The notes: generated by a model not told the origin, from the letters alone. A DNA stretch of 64,000 nt from Planctomycetota bacterium (GCA_963204915.1 CAUJHS010000106.1:99506-163505); one strand, 5' to 3'. Shown: positions 49,656 through 58,632, numbered from the stretch's first letter. Numbers and translations: made by a program.

Positions 49656-50522
49656 CTACTCGATTGCGGGCGGCAGCCGCGGGGGCGGGTCGCAGATCGA
49701 GCGATCGAGATACGCCTGGCGATCGAGGCCCGGCGCCGCATGCCCCAAATGCTTCCAAGCCGTGCCCGGCGCCATCGCTTCGACGGCTGATGCGCTGCCG
49801 CGGCGGATCCACTTCGACGTGCTGCCGTCGGGCAAGCCGGCTTCACACCGCAGCCGCTTAAACGTGCGATAGAGGGCCTCGCGTCGTCCCCACGTAGGCC
49901 ACACGACGCGACGCGCGGGGCCTTGCCCCATCGTGCGGTCGATCGCGTCGATCGTGGCGGCGCGGAGCTGGGCGCGTCGCACCAGGCCCGTCTTGCGCTG
50001 GACGAGCTGGAGCGACCCGTCGCGGTCGATCCATCCTCGTTCGACCCGCAGCAGGTCCGACACGCGCAGGGCCGTGTCCCAGTACGCCAGGAGGAACGAC
50101 TCCCACCACACGCAGCGGGCGATGCCGATGTGCGGCAGCCGGCCATGCTGCCGCTTGGCCACGTCCAGCAACCGCCGCATATCCGCCGGAGTGAAAGCGC
50201 GGATCACGCGCTGCGGCAACTTGACGACGCGCACTTTGTGGGGCGGCTCGGCGTAGCCGTCTTCCGCCGCGGCCCGCCACACACACAGGATCGTGGCGCG
50301 TTTCGAGCGTCGCGTGAAAGGGCTGCGGCCGGTGTTCTGCAAGTGCTCCAAGAAGCGATTGACGAGGTCATCGGTCAGGTCGGACACCAGAAGCGGCCGA
50401 CCGGCGAACCGCTCCAGGTGTCGGACGGTGAAGCCGATCTGCTGGATGCTGCCGGCGCTTAGCTCGCGCTGGAGGCAATAGTTGCGCGCGTAGTCGCGCA
50501 AGGTCATCGCGGTGCAAATCAT
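49656..50522 (-). CDS. int: Phage integrase, tyrosine recombinase family
   Basis: A 288-aa integrase next to attR. The SAM-like core-binding domain (NYCLQRELSAGSIQQIGFTVRH) is followed by the catalytic domain with Arg in TALRVSDLL, Lys in VQRKTG, then SKWIRRGSAS in place of the usual H-x-x-R (Lys for His), KHLGHA and nucleophile Tyr in DRQAYLD. A K/F-x-x-R variant is common in planctomycete integrases. Length is normal. GGAG 8 bp before ATG 50522 sets the start. It presumably integrates at tRNA-Leu. Confidence 0.9.
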   Translation of the reverse strand: MICTAMTLRDYARNYCLQRELSAGSIQQIGFTVRHLERFAGRPLLVSDLTDDLVNRFLEHLQNTGRSPFTRRSKRATILCVWRAAAEDGYAEPPHKVRVVKLPQRVIRAFTPADMRRLLDVAKRQHGRLPHIGIARCVWWESFLLAYWDTALRVSDLLRVERGWIDRDGSLQLVQRKTGLVRRAQLRAATIDAIDRTMGQGPARRVVWPTWGRREALYRTFKRLRCEAGLPDGSTSKWIRRGSASAVEAMAPGTAWKHLGHAAPGLDRQAYLDRSICDPPPRLPPAIE

Positions 50523-50540
50523 GGCGCTACTCCAATGAAG

Positions 50541-50605
50541 GTGCAACGCCTCCGTGCAGAGATCCTGCCCATCCTGCAACGCACAAGATGCGGGACTGCA
50601 ACGCA
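50541..50605. repeat. TGCAACGC repeats between int and attR
   Basis: TGCAACGC occurs at 50542, 50575 and 50597 (the last two within CTGCAACGCA), with distances of 33 and 22 bp, both multiples of 11. Direct repeats with this phasing close to the integrase and att core could be arm-type or excisionase sites. Confidence 0.5.
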
Positions 50606-50724
50606 GGGTTCAAGACGCCGCGCACTAATCGGACCGAAATATCCAGAACGTCGGCCGCTTGTGCGGAAAGGGCAAGCCGTGCCAGCGCGAGGGGCGCGCC
50701 TCAGTGCGTTTCGCGATCCTTCAA

Positions 50725-50782
50725 ATTCAGGATCTTGTGGCCCTTATACGGCCGTGGAGGTTCGATTCCTCTCACCCGCACT
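50725..50782 (+). repeat. attR (58-bp repeat, truncated tRNA-Leu 3' half)
   Basis: Identical to 12543-12600. It carries the anticodon loop to the 3' end of the tRNA but lacks the 5' acceptor strand and D-arm, so it is not a functional tRNA. Host sequence resumes at 50783. Confidence 0.97.
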
Positions 50783-51023
50783 GATTTTCAGGGCGACTTC
50801 GGTCGCCCTTATTTTTTGCGCGTGTCGGACAACCCTTCGGCTTCGGCATTCTGCCGGGAACTTTCATGTCGCAAACGCGACGTCTAGGCAGTTCAGTTTG
50901 GCCGCTGCAACAAGGCGAAAAACGCGTCTTTTCATTGGAGCGATGGCTTGTGGTCCCGGTTAGCGGCAGCGAATAATGGCGTCTGTGTTGCAACCCTACG
51001 CCAAATGATCAAGGAGTCTTTCG

Positions 51024-51710
51024 ATGAACACCGCGTTTCGTCTTGCGTTGGTTGTGTTTGGGCTGACGGCGATCGTTGTACCGTCGTTGGCGGACGAGAA
51101 AAAACATGCGGATTTACCCGTCATCTTGGAAGAAGACTTTGAGAACGGCGCCGATCGTTGGGAGCCGACCGACCCCAAGGCTTGGACGGTCAAGAAGTTA
51201 GAGCAAGGCGCCGTCTACAGCCAACACGAAAAACGGAGCAAATACGAACCGCCGTTTCGCAGTCCTTTCAATATCGCGTTGCTCAAAGACGTTGTGGTCA
51301 GCGACTGCGTCCTGGAAGCGAAAGTGCGCAGCACGCATCCCGATTACGGGCATCGCGACGTGGTCCTCGTTTTCGGTTATCAAGACCCTGCTCACTTTTA
51401 TTATGTGCACTTGGGCAAACAGGCCGACGACCACGCGAACCAAATCTTTATTGTGAACGAGGCGCCACGCACGAAAATTTCGCTCACAAGCACCAGCGGT
51501 ACGAACTGGGACGATGCTTGGCACCACGTCAAGGTGGTGCGCCGCGTCGCCGACGGCTCCATCGAAATCTTCTTTGACGATATGGAAAAGCCCGTAATGA
51601 CCGCTCGCGACAAGGCGTTCACTTGGGGGCGCGTCGGCATCGGCACCTTTGACGACACCAGCGAATGGGACCACGTTAAAGTGTCGGGAATCAAGGCCGA
51701 AAAGCGGTAG
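51024..51710 (+). CDS. Secreted LamG/DUF1080-like protein
   Basis: A 228-aa protein with a signal peptide (LALVVFGLTAIVVPSLA) and a jelly-roll domain: LEEDFENGADRWEPTDPKAW, VLEAKVRSTHPDYGHRDVVLVFG, and WHHVKVVRRVADGSIEIFFDD. This resembles the DUF1080/3-keto-glycoside-hydrolase-type concanavalin fold widespread in planctomycetes. It may bind or cleave sugars outside the cell. AAGGAG precedes the ATG. Confidence 0.85.
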   Translation: MNTAFRLALVVFGLTAIVVPSLADEKKHADLPVILEEDFENGADRWEPTDPKAWTVKKLEQGAVYSQHEKRSKYEPPFRSPFNIALLKDVVVSDCVLEAKVRSTHPDYGHRDVVLVFGYQDPAHFYYVHLGKQADDHANQIFIVNEAPRTKISLTSTSGTNWDDAWHHVKVVRRVADGSIEIFFDDMEKPVMTARDKAFTWGRVGIGTFDDTSEWDHVKVSGIKAEKR

Positions 51711-51882
51711 CCTGTGAATTGGCGCCGGCTGTGTAGGGATTGGAGGTTTGTAGCGACTGCGCAAACCTTTCCGATTTTCTTGACTTTAACGAAAGTTCCG
51801 GTCGGGTAGGCTCCGATAACACGCTCGTTAAGGCGCGCCGCGCGGCGGCGTAAGGTTCTTCGACGTGTTTCAGGACAGCCCC

Positions 51883-53226
51883 ATGATCGTCCCCCCACGA
51901 CTGGCTGCTGGATGCCTGCTTTGCGGCGCATTCACCCTGTTGTCTCTTGTGCAACCTCAACGCGGTGTTGCGCAAGTACCTATGGGAAAAACAGTTAAGC
52001 AAGGACTTGGCGTTTCGGCGTCTCGTCCGGAACCGGGCCACTGGCAGGAAATGTCAGGACCGGTGCGTGGTTCGCGCGGTCGCGGACTGTTTTCCTCGCC
52101 AACGGCTTGGACAGGGGCCGGCCCTGGGCCAAGGCATCAGGGTTACGTACCGCGTCATTTACGCGGTTCCCCGGCGGTGATGCAAGAGGAACTCGACGGA
52201 GAAATCATCTCCGGCTCGATGCAACCCTTCGAGGGGCAAACCGAGATTATCGACGACGGCGGGCCGATCCCCGAAGGCGCCGTCTTTCATGAGGGCGATC
52301 CCGGAATGATGCTTCACGGTTCGCACGGTGGAGAGTCCTGCTGTGGAGACGGCTCATGCGGCGGTGACTGCGGCGTCGCCTGTGGCGATGGTTGTTGCGG
52401 ACCTTGCGCACCGGCTTCCTGCTGCCTGATTCCCTGCCTGGGATTGCCGCACAACATCCTGCTGAGCGGCGGCGTTCACGGATTCAAAGGCCCCATCAAC
52501 CGCGGCTCCGACAGCTCCTTTGGTTTTAATGAGTCGATCAATTGGGGCTTTCCCTGCGATTTGTTCGGCTGCGGTATGGGCGCTCAAATCGGCGTTCGCG
52601 GCGCCCATAGCAACTTCTCCGGCGCCACCGGCTTGACCGTCGACGACCGAAATCAATTGTTCGTTACGGGCGGTTTGTTTCGCCGGGTTGATTGCGGGTT
52701 TCAATGTGGCGCAGTGATTGACTACCTGCACGAAGACTGGGACGTCAGCCTGGACCTCGCCCAGATTCGCGCCGAATTGAGCTACGTGTTCGTTGGCCAA
52801 GGCGAGTTCGGCTTCCGTTGGGCCTTTCCGACGACGACCGATGATTCGCTGGAGCCGCCCGCGGTGGTTGGCGTGGAATGGGAGCCCGTAGAAACGTACA
52901 CCTTCTTCTACCGGCAGAAGTTTTTGCAAACCGGAGCCGAGTGCCAATTGTTCGCGGGATTCACCGCCGAGAGCGAAGGCTTGATTGGCGCCGAAGCGCT
53001 ACTGCCCTTGGCCGAACGCCTCGCGATGGTTGTCGACTACACCTATCTCATTCCTGAAGACGGCGCCGCCGCGATTCCCAACACCGGCTCCTTGCAAGAG
53101 TCGTGGAATGTCGGCATAGGCTTGGTTTTGTATCCCGACGCTGGATTCCTAAACCCCGCCAACTACTATCGTCCGCTGTTTAACGTGGCCCACAACGGCT
53201 CGTTCCTGTACGACGTGCAGAACTAA
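51883..53226 (+). CDS. Cys-rich outer-membrane protein, DUF6666-type
   Basis: A 447-aa protein with a signal peptide, a disordered segment, a Cys/Gly-rich patch (ESCCGDGSCGGDCGVACGDGCC) and a C-terminal beta-strand-rich region with short alternating strands (IGVRGAHSNFSGATG, YTFFYRQKFLQ, MVVDYTYLIPE). It matches the planctomycete-specific DUF6666/BBP7-like group, presumed outer-membrane barrels. AGGA precedes the ATG at 51883. Confidence 0.75.
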   Translation: MIVPPRLAAGCLLCGAFTLLSLVQPQRGVAQVPMGKTVKQGLGVSASRPEPGHWQEMSGPVRGSRGRGLFSSPTAWTGAGPGPRHQGYVPRHLRGSPAVMQEELDGEIISGSMQPFEGQTEIIDDGGPIPEGAVFHEGDPGMMLHGSHGGESCCGDGSCGGDCGVACGDGCCGPCAPASCCLIPCLGLPHNILLSGGVHGFKGPINRGSDSSFGFNESINWGFPCDLFGCGMGAQIGVRGAHSNFSGATGLTVDDRNQLFVTGGLFRRVDCGFQCGAVIDYLHEDWDVSLDLAQIRAELSYVFVGQGEFGFRWAFPTTTDDSLEPPAVVGVEWEPVETYTFFYRQKFLQTGAECQLFAGFTAESEGLIGAEALLPLAERLAMVVDYTYLIPEDGAAAIPNTGSLQESWNVGIGLVLYPDAGFLNPANYYRPLFNVAHNGSFLYDVQN

Positions 53227-53304
53227 CCAACCTGCGATCAAGCTTCAGACCGCTTGGACCGACAAGCGGCGATGGTCGCGGGCATCGCAGGCAGTGCGGT
53301 TAAC

Positions 53305-55260
53305 TTACTCGGCTCGCGTCCAGACGGTGTAGCGTCCGAACGCGTCGTGCCGCCGGAAGTGCGCCGCCAGATAATCGGCCAGCGGCGTTTCTCCCTTCGG
53401 TCTTGGACCGTGGTACTCCTCGCGCACGAGACACACGCGCGGTTGGTTGCGCAGTGCAGTCACAATTCGCCGCTGTTGATCGGGACGAAGCAAATACGGC
53501 CAGACGGTGGCGTTGAGTCCGGTTGGCGGCTCTAATCCCGTCCAAAGGTACAAGCTGTTGCGTGCATGTTCGCCGAACACGAAGGTGTCCGCCTGCTCCG
53601 AAAGCCGCCTCGCCAACCACTGTTGTTCGGCGGCAACGTTTGCGGGAACACGCAGCCGTTCGGCCCCAGGCAGCGCCAGCCGCGTGAGCGACATCCGGTA
53701 ACGCCAAAGCGACACATCGCGGTATGCCAGTGTCGCAATGAGCATCAACGACAACATGCACCATGCAGCCATACCGCGATGGCGGCGCACCGCGTGCAGC
53801 GAAAGGTTCAGGCGTGGGATTGGCATCGCGTCGTGCAGCGCCACCACACAAACCATAAGCAGCGGCAACGAACCGACTGCCATCTGCGTGCCAGGTGCGG
53901 GAAAGGCCCCCAGTGGTTGCAACACGGCGACGGCGCCTAAGGCGAGCCGTCCCAAGTCAAGATCACCAACGGAATCGAATTGGTTCAATGACGATGCGCC
54001 GCGCGGCAGAACAATAATCCACACAAAAGGCGTCGCAAAGGTGATGAGCAAACCTGCTCCGCCGCGATCGTTCAAGCCATGTACCAACGGTTCGTTGGTT
54101 TCTGCGACGTACTGCAACAAAACCGCCATCACCAACAACGCGAAAACACCACGCACGCCAGCCAGCACCGGGCCCCCGCGCGACGCGGCCCACCATGCCA
54201 TCGCCACTCCAGCCAACGCGACGACAAATACAGCGTCTTCAAGCGGCGCCGCGTGGTAGAACGGTCCGGTAAACCCGCGGTGTTGACCCGCCATGCCATA
54301 CCACAAAGCATGCCAATCGCCGCCGCGCGCAAACACAACCCAGGCCAACAACACACATATGCTCGAAAATCCGGCAAGCATCCAAGCGATTAACCGGCGC
54401 CAATTCGCCAACGGCTTTTCCGCCGGAGAGCACGGAATACAATGGTTCGACTCGGGTGACGCCGCGTGCGTGTTGCTTCGTTGGAAGTAGCATGCAACGA
54501 GCATCGCCGTCAACCCGCCCATCACGGCAACCGGAAGACGCCAGGCGGCAATCGCGCCCAGTTGCTCCCGTGTCACGGCTACCGGCAAAGCCAGGGTTAA
54601 CGCGGCTGCGGCAACAGTAATAATTCGCCACGGCCGTGATCTTGGGCCGGTAAGCAGCAAGGCAAGGGACACTCCGGCTAACAGAAATACGCCCACATTC
54701 AGCTTGGTCATCGCAATGAAACCGATGGCGGCGCCAAGCCCGAAGGGAACCCAGCATCGCGAACCGTGCGACGGCAAGTACGTGGCCAGCACGACGGCGG
54801 CCATCATCGCTGCGGCGCACAACTCCTGAGGATGCCCCGGCTCCAGGCATAAGCGGTCAAGGTGCAAAAACGCCATCACGGTTGCGCCGACCGCCGCGCA
54901 GGGGTTGTGCGTAATCCGCCAGACGGCGCCACCGGCCAGAAGTGCCGTCGCCAGCCACACGGTTAAAGTGCGTAAACGCACGACGTCATGCGTCAGCGGT
55001 AAACCCGTGAGGCGATGAAAACCTCCTTCGAGGGCGAACAACCCGGGGCCATACTGTGTGTACACTTCCTGGTATAATGCGCCGCCGTTCAGGAAAGCGG
55101 CCACACTCAGCATGACATAGCCCTCATCATCATAGGGGGCCAGAGTACTGAAGATTTGCTGATAACCGGCAAACGCCGCAAGCGTCACTGTCAGGAAGAA
55201 CGCAACGCCCCAGCGCATTCGGGAACTGCGAACCACCGCATGGAATCGCACAAAATACAT
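53305..55260 (-). CDS. Polytopic membrane glycosyltransferase, GT39/ArnT-like
   Basis: A 651-aa inner-membrane protein with about ten to twelve hydrophobic helices. The first periplasmic loop carries the acidic motif LAPYDDEGYVML followed by YTQYGPGLF, the arrangement of GT-C enzymes such as ArnT and PMT. The C-terminal soluble part (WLARRLSEQADTFVFGEHAR) is typical of these enzymes. It likely transfers a sugar from a polyprenyl carrier; the acceptor is unknown. Confidence 0.82.
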   Translation of the reverse strand: MYFVRFHAVVRSSRMRWGVAFFLTVTLAAFAGYQQIFSTLAPYDDEGYVMLSVAAFLNGGALYQEVYTQYGPGLFALEGGFHRLTGLPLTHDVVRLRTLTVWLATALLAGGAVWRITHNPCAAVGATVMAFLHLDRLCLEPGHPQELCAAAMMAAVVLATYLPSHGSRCWVPFGLGAAIGFIAMTKLNVGVFLLAGVSLALLLTGPRSRPWRIITVAAAALTLALPVAVTREQLGAIAAWRLPVAVMGGLTAMLVACYFQRSNTHAASPESNHCIPCSPAEKPLANWRRLIAWMLAGFSSICVLLAWVVFARGGDWHALWYGMAGQHRGFTGPFYHAAPLEDAVFVVALAGVAMAWWAASRGGPVLAGVRGVFALLVMAVLLQYVAETNEPLVHGLNDRGGAGLLITFATPFVWIIVLPRGASSLNQFDSVGDLDLGRLALGAVAVLQPLGAFPAPGTQMAVGSLPLLMVCVVALHDAMPIPRLNLSLHAVRRHRGMAAWCMLSLMLIATLAYRDVSLWRYRMSLTRLALPGAERLRVPANVAAEQQWLARRLSEQADTFVFGEHARNSLYLWTGLEPPTGLNATVWPYLLRPDQQRRIVTALRNQPRVCLVREEYHGPRPKGETPLADYLAAHFRRHDAFGRYTVWTRAE

Positions 55261-55566
55261 CGTGGTGTTTGCCTGGGCGCAACGGTGGGGGATTGTTTAT
55301 TGTCGAGACACGCCAACGCAAACTTACCTTGCAATTGCCGCCTTGGCGCGAGCGACTTAGGCCCTCGTGGTCATGGAAAACGCAAGCTGCGATCCTCCCT
55401 TGCTTTACCGCCGACGGCGCTCTACCTTAAAATTTTGCATCGCGGTGTCTGGCGCCTCTTTGGTCTCTCCTAAGCGGGCGTAATGCATGGCGGCGTCCCC
55501 CATCGGACCGGCATTTGCTCCCAAATCTTCGCGGACCCCTTTTTGCCTATCAAGGAGGCTCAAATC
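55261..55566. other. Intergenic region between divergent genes
   Basis: About 306 bp between the glycosyltransferase and slyD. It contains no convincing coding frame, RNA or repeat. The promoters of both genes should be here, but I see no consensus pair. Confidence 0.5.
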
Positions 55567-56055
55567 ATGCAAATTGCAAAGCATAGCGTCGTGACGATCA
55601 ACTATCGCTTGAAGGACTCTGAGGGGAACGTGCTCGATTCCTCCGAAGGCGGTGAGCCGCTGGTCTACCTGCACGGCGTGGGCAACCTGGTGCCAGGGTT
55701 GGAAAAGGCGCTCGAAGGGAAGTCCAAGGGAGATTCGATATCCGTCGCCGTTTCGCCTGACGAGGGCTACGGCGAGCGCAATCTTGACCTCATTCAAGAA
55801 GTTCCGCGCGACCGGTTTGAAGACTCCAACAATGTGGAAGTCGGCATGCAGTTCCAAGCGAGGACTTCCGCGGGCGGTGTGCGCGTCTTTCGCGTGTTGG
55901 GCGTGACGGAAGATACGATTCGCGTCGATGGCAATCATGAATTAGCCGGTGAAACGCTCCACTTCGACGTGGAAGTCGTCGATATTCGCGCCGCGAATGC
56001 GGAAGAAATTCAACACGGTCACGCACATGGTCCCGGCGGGCATCACCACCATTAA
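55567..56055 (+). CDS. slyD: FKBP-type peptidyl-prolyl isomerase, SlyD-like
   Basis: A 162-aa cytosolic prolyl isomerase and chaperone. The FKBP core (VTINYRLKDSEGNVLDSSEG, LVPGLEKALEGKSKGD, PDEGYGERN) with the inserted IF flap domain is typical of SlyD. A His-rich tail (HGHAHGPGGHHHH) fits metal binding. AAGGAGG lies before the ATG. Confidence 0.95.
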   Translation: MQIAKHSVVTINYRLKDSEGNVLDSSEGGEPLVYLHGVGNLVPGLEKALEGKSKGDSISVAVSPDEGYGERNLDLIQEVPRDRFEDSNNVEVGMQFQARTSAGGVRVFRVLGVTEDTIRVDGNHELAGETLHFDVEVVDIRAANAEEIQHGHAHGPGGHHHH

Positions 56056-56123
56056 ATGTGCGACGGTGTGACTTCGCCGGAGCGTATGCGCAAAGCCGCG
56101 CTGCGGGAGAATAATCGATCGTA

Positions 56124-56205
56124 AGGCGAGCCCGCCACGGCGCATGTTCGCCGCATCGGGGCGAACGCCCCCGAGATTGCAAGCCGTATGCGTGTTGGCT
56201 CGCCT
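56124..56205 (+). ncRNA. Structured leader immediately upstream of the reverse transcriptase gene
   Basis: An outer 9-bp stem AGGCGAGCC/GGCTCGCCT (56124-56132 and 56197-56205) encloses a 7-bp hairpin GTTCGCC/GGCGAAC (56146-56152 and 56160-56166). It ends 45 bp before the RT start codon. Layout recalls RNAs that flank retron-type RTs, but it could be a slyD 3' structure. No T-run follows. Confidence 0.4.
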
Positions 56206-56250
56206 CGCATTCGTTGGTCCTGGGACGCCTTCGTTGGCTTGGGTGAGTGA

Positions 56251-58632
56251 ATGCGAACGACGACCGACCACTTCGTGACGCAGATGAAGCTGGCCGAGCT
56301 GAAACGCCAGCGTGAGAAACTCCGGCGCGACTATCACGAGGTCGCTCAGGCCGCTTCCGGCCAACTTTCTAATGCACACCGCCTTGAACGCTTGTGTCAG
56401 GGTCTGCAAACCATTCGCTTTGCAGGAACGTCGCTGCATCAGGATCTGGAGCAATTGGACGTCCTCCTCGCCGCGGTCCAAGCAGGCGGCGTGGGTGACG
56501 CGGTTGACCAGTTGTGGCTCGATACCTTCCAACGCGCGCTCGCGGCAGGCCAACTCCGGGCGGAAATCGTATACGCCTTCGGCGCTCTGCTGGAAGAATG
56601 GGCAAGAGAGGGTGGCGCCTCGGCCAACACGGCCCGCGAGCGAAGTCACGCCCAACGCGAACGGCTTATCGCGCAACTGCTTGTCCAACCCAAGGAGACG
56701 CAGCATGCGCTCCTGTTCGATGAAGTGTTTCAGGCGTTGAATGATGATCTGGAACGCGTCGCTCCGAAACTGAAGGAGCGGTTCACAGAGGCAAAGTCCG
56801 CGTATCGCTCCGTCGTCAATACGCTCAGTTACCTGCAGCGCGACATCTACCAATCGGCCCGGCTGCGCGATGAAGCAAAACTTTACGAAACAGGCGACGC
56901 CTCGCGCGATTTCGTCGACGCTATCCGCCTGATGATGGCCGAAGCCAGTACCTGGGACTGGCCCGTCGAACATGTTGAGGTCGAAGCCGTTTGGACGCGG
57001 AATAAGTGGCGCCTTTACCCGCGGGTCGATCTGCCCACGGCGTGCTTGTTGGGAGAAATCGCCGACGACTGGACCGTCGCGTTTGATCGGTGTTTTGGCG
57101 AAAACGCCCAAGTCGCGAACCGGCGTAATCGTCTCAAGAAGTTGCGCGAATTGAACGCGCCGGAGGTCATCCTCACGAACGAAATTCGCATGCTGCGCCA
57201 AGCGGAAGAACGCGTCAGTTTGCAAACATTGGAACTGGTCGATCCCTGGCAGGGATTCGATCAACCGCAGGGCGAAGGCGACATGGAGTCGGGCTCCATC
57301 CAAAGCGAACGCTTCGAACGCCAGCAACAGGCGCGTCGCGCCGATAAGGCGGAAGGGTACGGCCAAGGCTACGGCGGCGCGAGTGCGTCGATTTTGTTGA
57401 CCCATGCCGAGGTCCAATTGGCCCGCTCCGCCTTTCCCGACTTACCTCTCTACGTGGTAAAGGCGGATCTGGCCGATTATTACAACAGCATCCCCCATGC
57501 GGTCCTTTTGGATCTCTTAGAGCGGTTGCGTGTTCCTGCCGACGAACGTGCGTGGATCAAACGCTATCTGAAATTCCCACTCAAAACGGCAGAGAAGGAA
57601 CATGGCCGAGCAGCGCGCGGCTTGCCCATGGGGTTCCGGTTGTCCGATTTTCTCGCCAACCTTCTGATGCAGTTTTTGGAGCGATTCATTTGCCTAGAGG
57701 CGCCGGTCCGCATTGTGCGTGAGATGGACGACATTACGCTCCTTTCGCCCACGTCCGACGGGGCCGTGTTGGCTTGGCGCCGGTTGGGTCAGTTTTGCGA
57801 AGCCTGCGGCCTAACCGTCAACCTGGAGAAGTGCGGCGCCGTATGTATTGGGCCGGGGTCGCTGCCGCAAGAGTTGCCAGCCAAACCTCCGCGCTGGGGC
57901 ATGCTCGAACTGGACGAGCAAGGCGATTGGGGCGTCGCTCAGGCGGTATTTGACGCTCACCTGGCGCAAGCCCAGGACGAGGTGCACGAGGAGCATGCGA
58001 TCCTGGCCCGCGTCCAAAAGTACAACGCCAATTTTCGCTTTCTCAAGAACGCGCTTGGCGCGACGGTCCATCTGGGCGAGGCGCATCGCACGGCCGTGCA
58101 AAACGCAATCGCTTTTTACCAATTGCAGTTCTTTGCGCCGGATCGCAGTATCGTGAACGGTCTGGTCGCGGAAATCCACGCGCGGTTTTTCGCCCAGGAC
58201 GATGTGACCATTCCGGAAAGTTGGATTCACTGGCCCGTTACCGCCGGAGGGCTGGGGTTGCACAACCCGTTGCTCGACCTGAGCCAGTATCGTCCGGTGA
58301 AGAAGCCTACTGCTCCGACCGAGCGCGAGCCCGGCTGGAGCCAACACAACAACGCTTGGGCTGAGTTCTACCGTGGCTGCATCAGCGAAATTCAGCCTGT
58401 CTTACCCAAGGAAACGCCGCAGTTTAAAGCCCTTGTTCAGGACTTCATCCAGCGCGGGAAGACGATCTCCGGCGGCGCGCAAACCGACCTTTCGCCCTAC
58501 TGGCGTTGGGTGCTGGCGATTTACGGACCTGAAATCCTCGAACGTCTTGGCTCATTCCGCTTCCTCATTACCGAGTTGGTCCCCTTACAACTCATCAGCC
58601 GCCAATTCCTCCAAGACACCTCGCTCCAATAA
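56251..58632 (+). CDS. Reverse-transcriptase-like protein with long N-terminal extension and E-M-D-D motif
   Basis: A 793-aa protein. Residues 1 to about 380 are mostly helical with no recognised domain. The RT core follows: motif A VVKADLADYYNSIPH (D406), motif B ARGLPMGFRLSDFLANLLM (457 onward, Met where Gln is usual), motif C VREMDDITLL (E491-D494, Glu for the Tyr of YxDD), then CGLTVNLEKCGAV. Catalytic Asp residues are retained. The C-terminal GGLGLHNPL segment and overall size recall, from memory, the rvt class of cellular RTs (fungal and a few bacterial) rather than retrons or group II introns. No X/Y retron motifs (NAxxH, VTG) were seen. Confidence 0.8.
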   Translation: MRTTTDHFVTQMKLAELKRQREKLRRDYHEVAQAASGQLSNAHRLERLCQGLQTIRFAGTSLHQDLEQLDVLLAAVQAGGVGDAVDQLWLDTFQRALAAGQLRAEIVYAFGALLEEWAREGGASANTARERSHAQRERLIAQLLVQPKETQHALLFDEVFQALNDDLERVAPKLKERFTEAKSAYRSVVNTLSYLQRDIYQSARLRDEAKLYETGDASRDFVDAIRLMMAEASTWDWPVEHVEVEAVWTRNKWRLYPRVDLPTACLLGEIADDWTVAFDRCFGENAQVANRRNRLKKLRELNAPEVILTNEIRMLRQAEERVSLQTLELVDPWQGFDQPQGEGDMESGSIQSERFERQQQARRADKAEGYGQGYGGASASILLTHAEVQLARSAFPDLPLYVVKADLADYYNSIPHAVLLDLLERLRVPADERAWIKRYLKFPLKTAEKEHGRAARGLPMGFRLSDFLANLLMQFLERFICLEAPVRIVREMDDITLLSPTSDGAVLAWRRLGQFCEACGLTVNLEKCGAVCIGPGSLPQELPAKPPRWGMLELDEQGDWGVAQAVFDAHLAQAQDEVHEEHAILARVQKYNANFRFLKNALGATVHLGEAHRTAVQNAIAFYQLQFFAPDRSIVNGLVAEIHARFFAQDDVTIPESWIHWPVTAGGLGLHNPLLDLSQYRPVKKPTAPTEREPGWSQHNNAWAEFYRGCISEIQPVLPKETPQFKALVQDFIQRGKTISGGAQTDLSPYWRWVLAIYGPEILERLGSFRFLITELVPLQLISRQFLQDTSLQ

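Larger units (their letters stand above)
12543..50782. mobile_element. Integrated siphovirus-type prophage in tRNA-Leu
   Basis: The boundaries are set by a perfect 58-bp repeat at both ends, and the integrase gene abuts the right copy. Inside is a full head-tail morphogenesis cluster in HK97 order (terS, terL, portal, protease, capsid, connectors, tail tube, gpG/T, tape measure). Replication and partition functions, two XRE regulators and two tyrosine recombinases are also present. No frameshifted or truncated structural gene was noticed, so it may be inducible. Most genes run left to right; only the last 4 kb (regulation, integrase, cargo) is on the minus strand. Confidence 0.95.

Noticed and set aside
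50725..50782. Second tRNA-Leu gene
   Set aside because: Only the 3' half is present; no D-arm or 5' acceptor strand, so it is an attachment-site remnant.
55942..57417. 491-aa minus-strand frame opposite the reverse transcriptase
   Set aside because: Overlaps slyD end, the leader and the RT N-terminus; no domain, and the RT frame has clear motifs.
56251..58632. Retron or group II intron reverse transcriptase
   Set aside because: No NAxxH or VTG motifs, no maturase or HNH domain and no intron structure were seen; length and active-site box differ.
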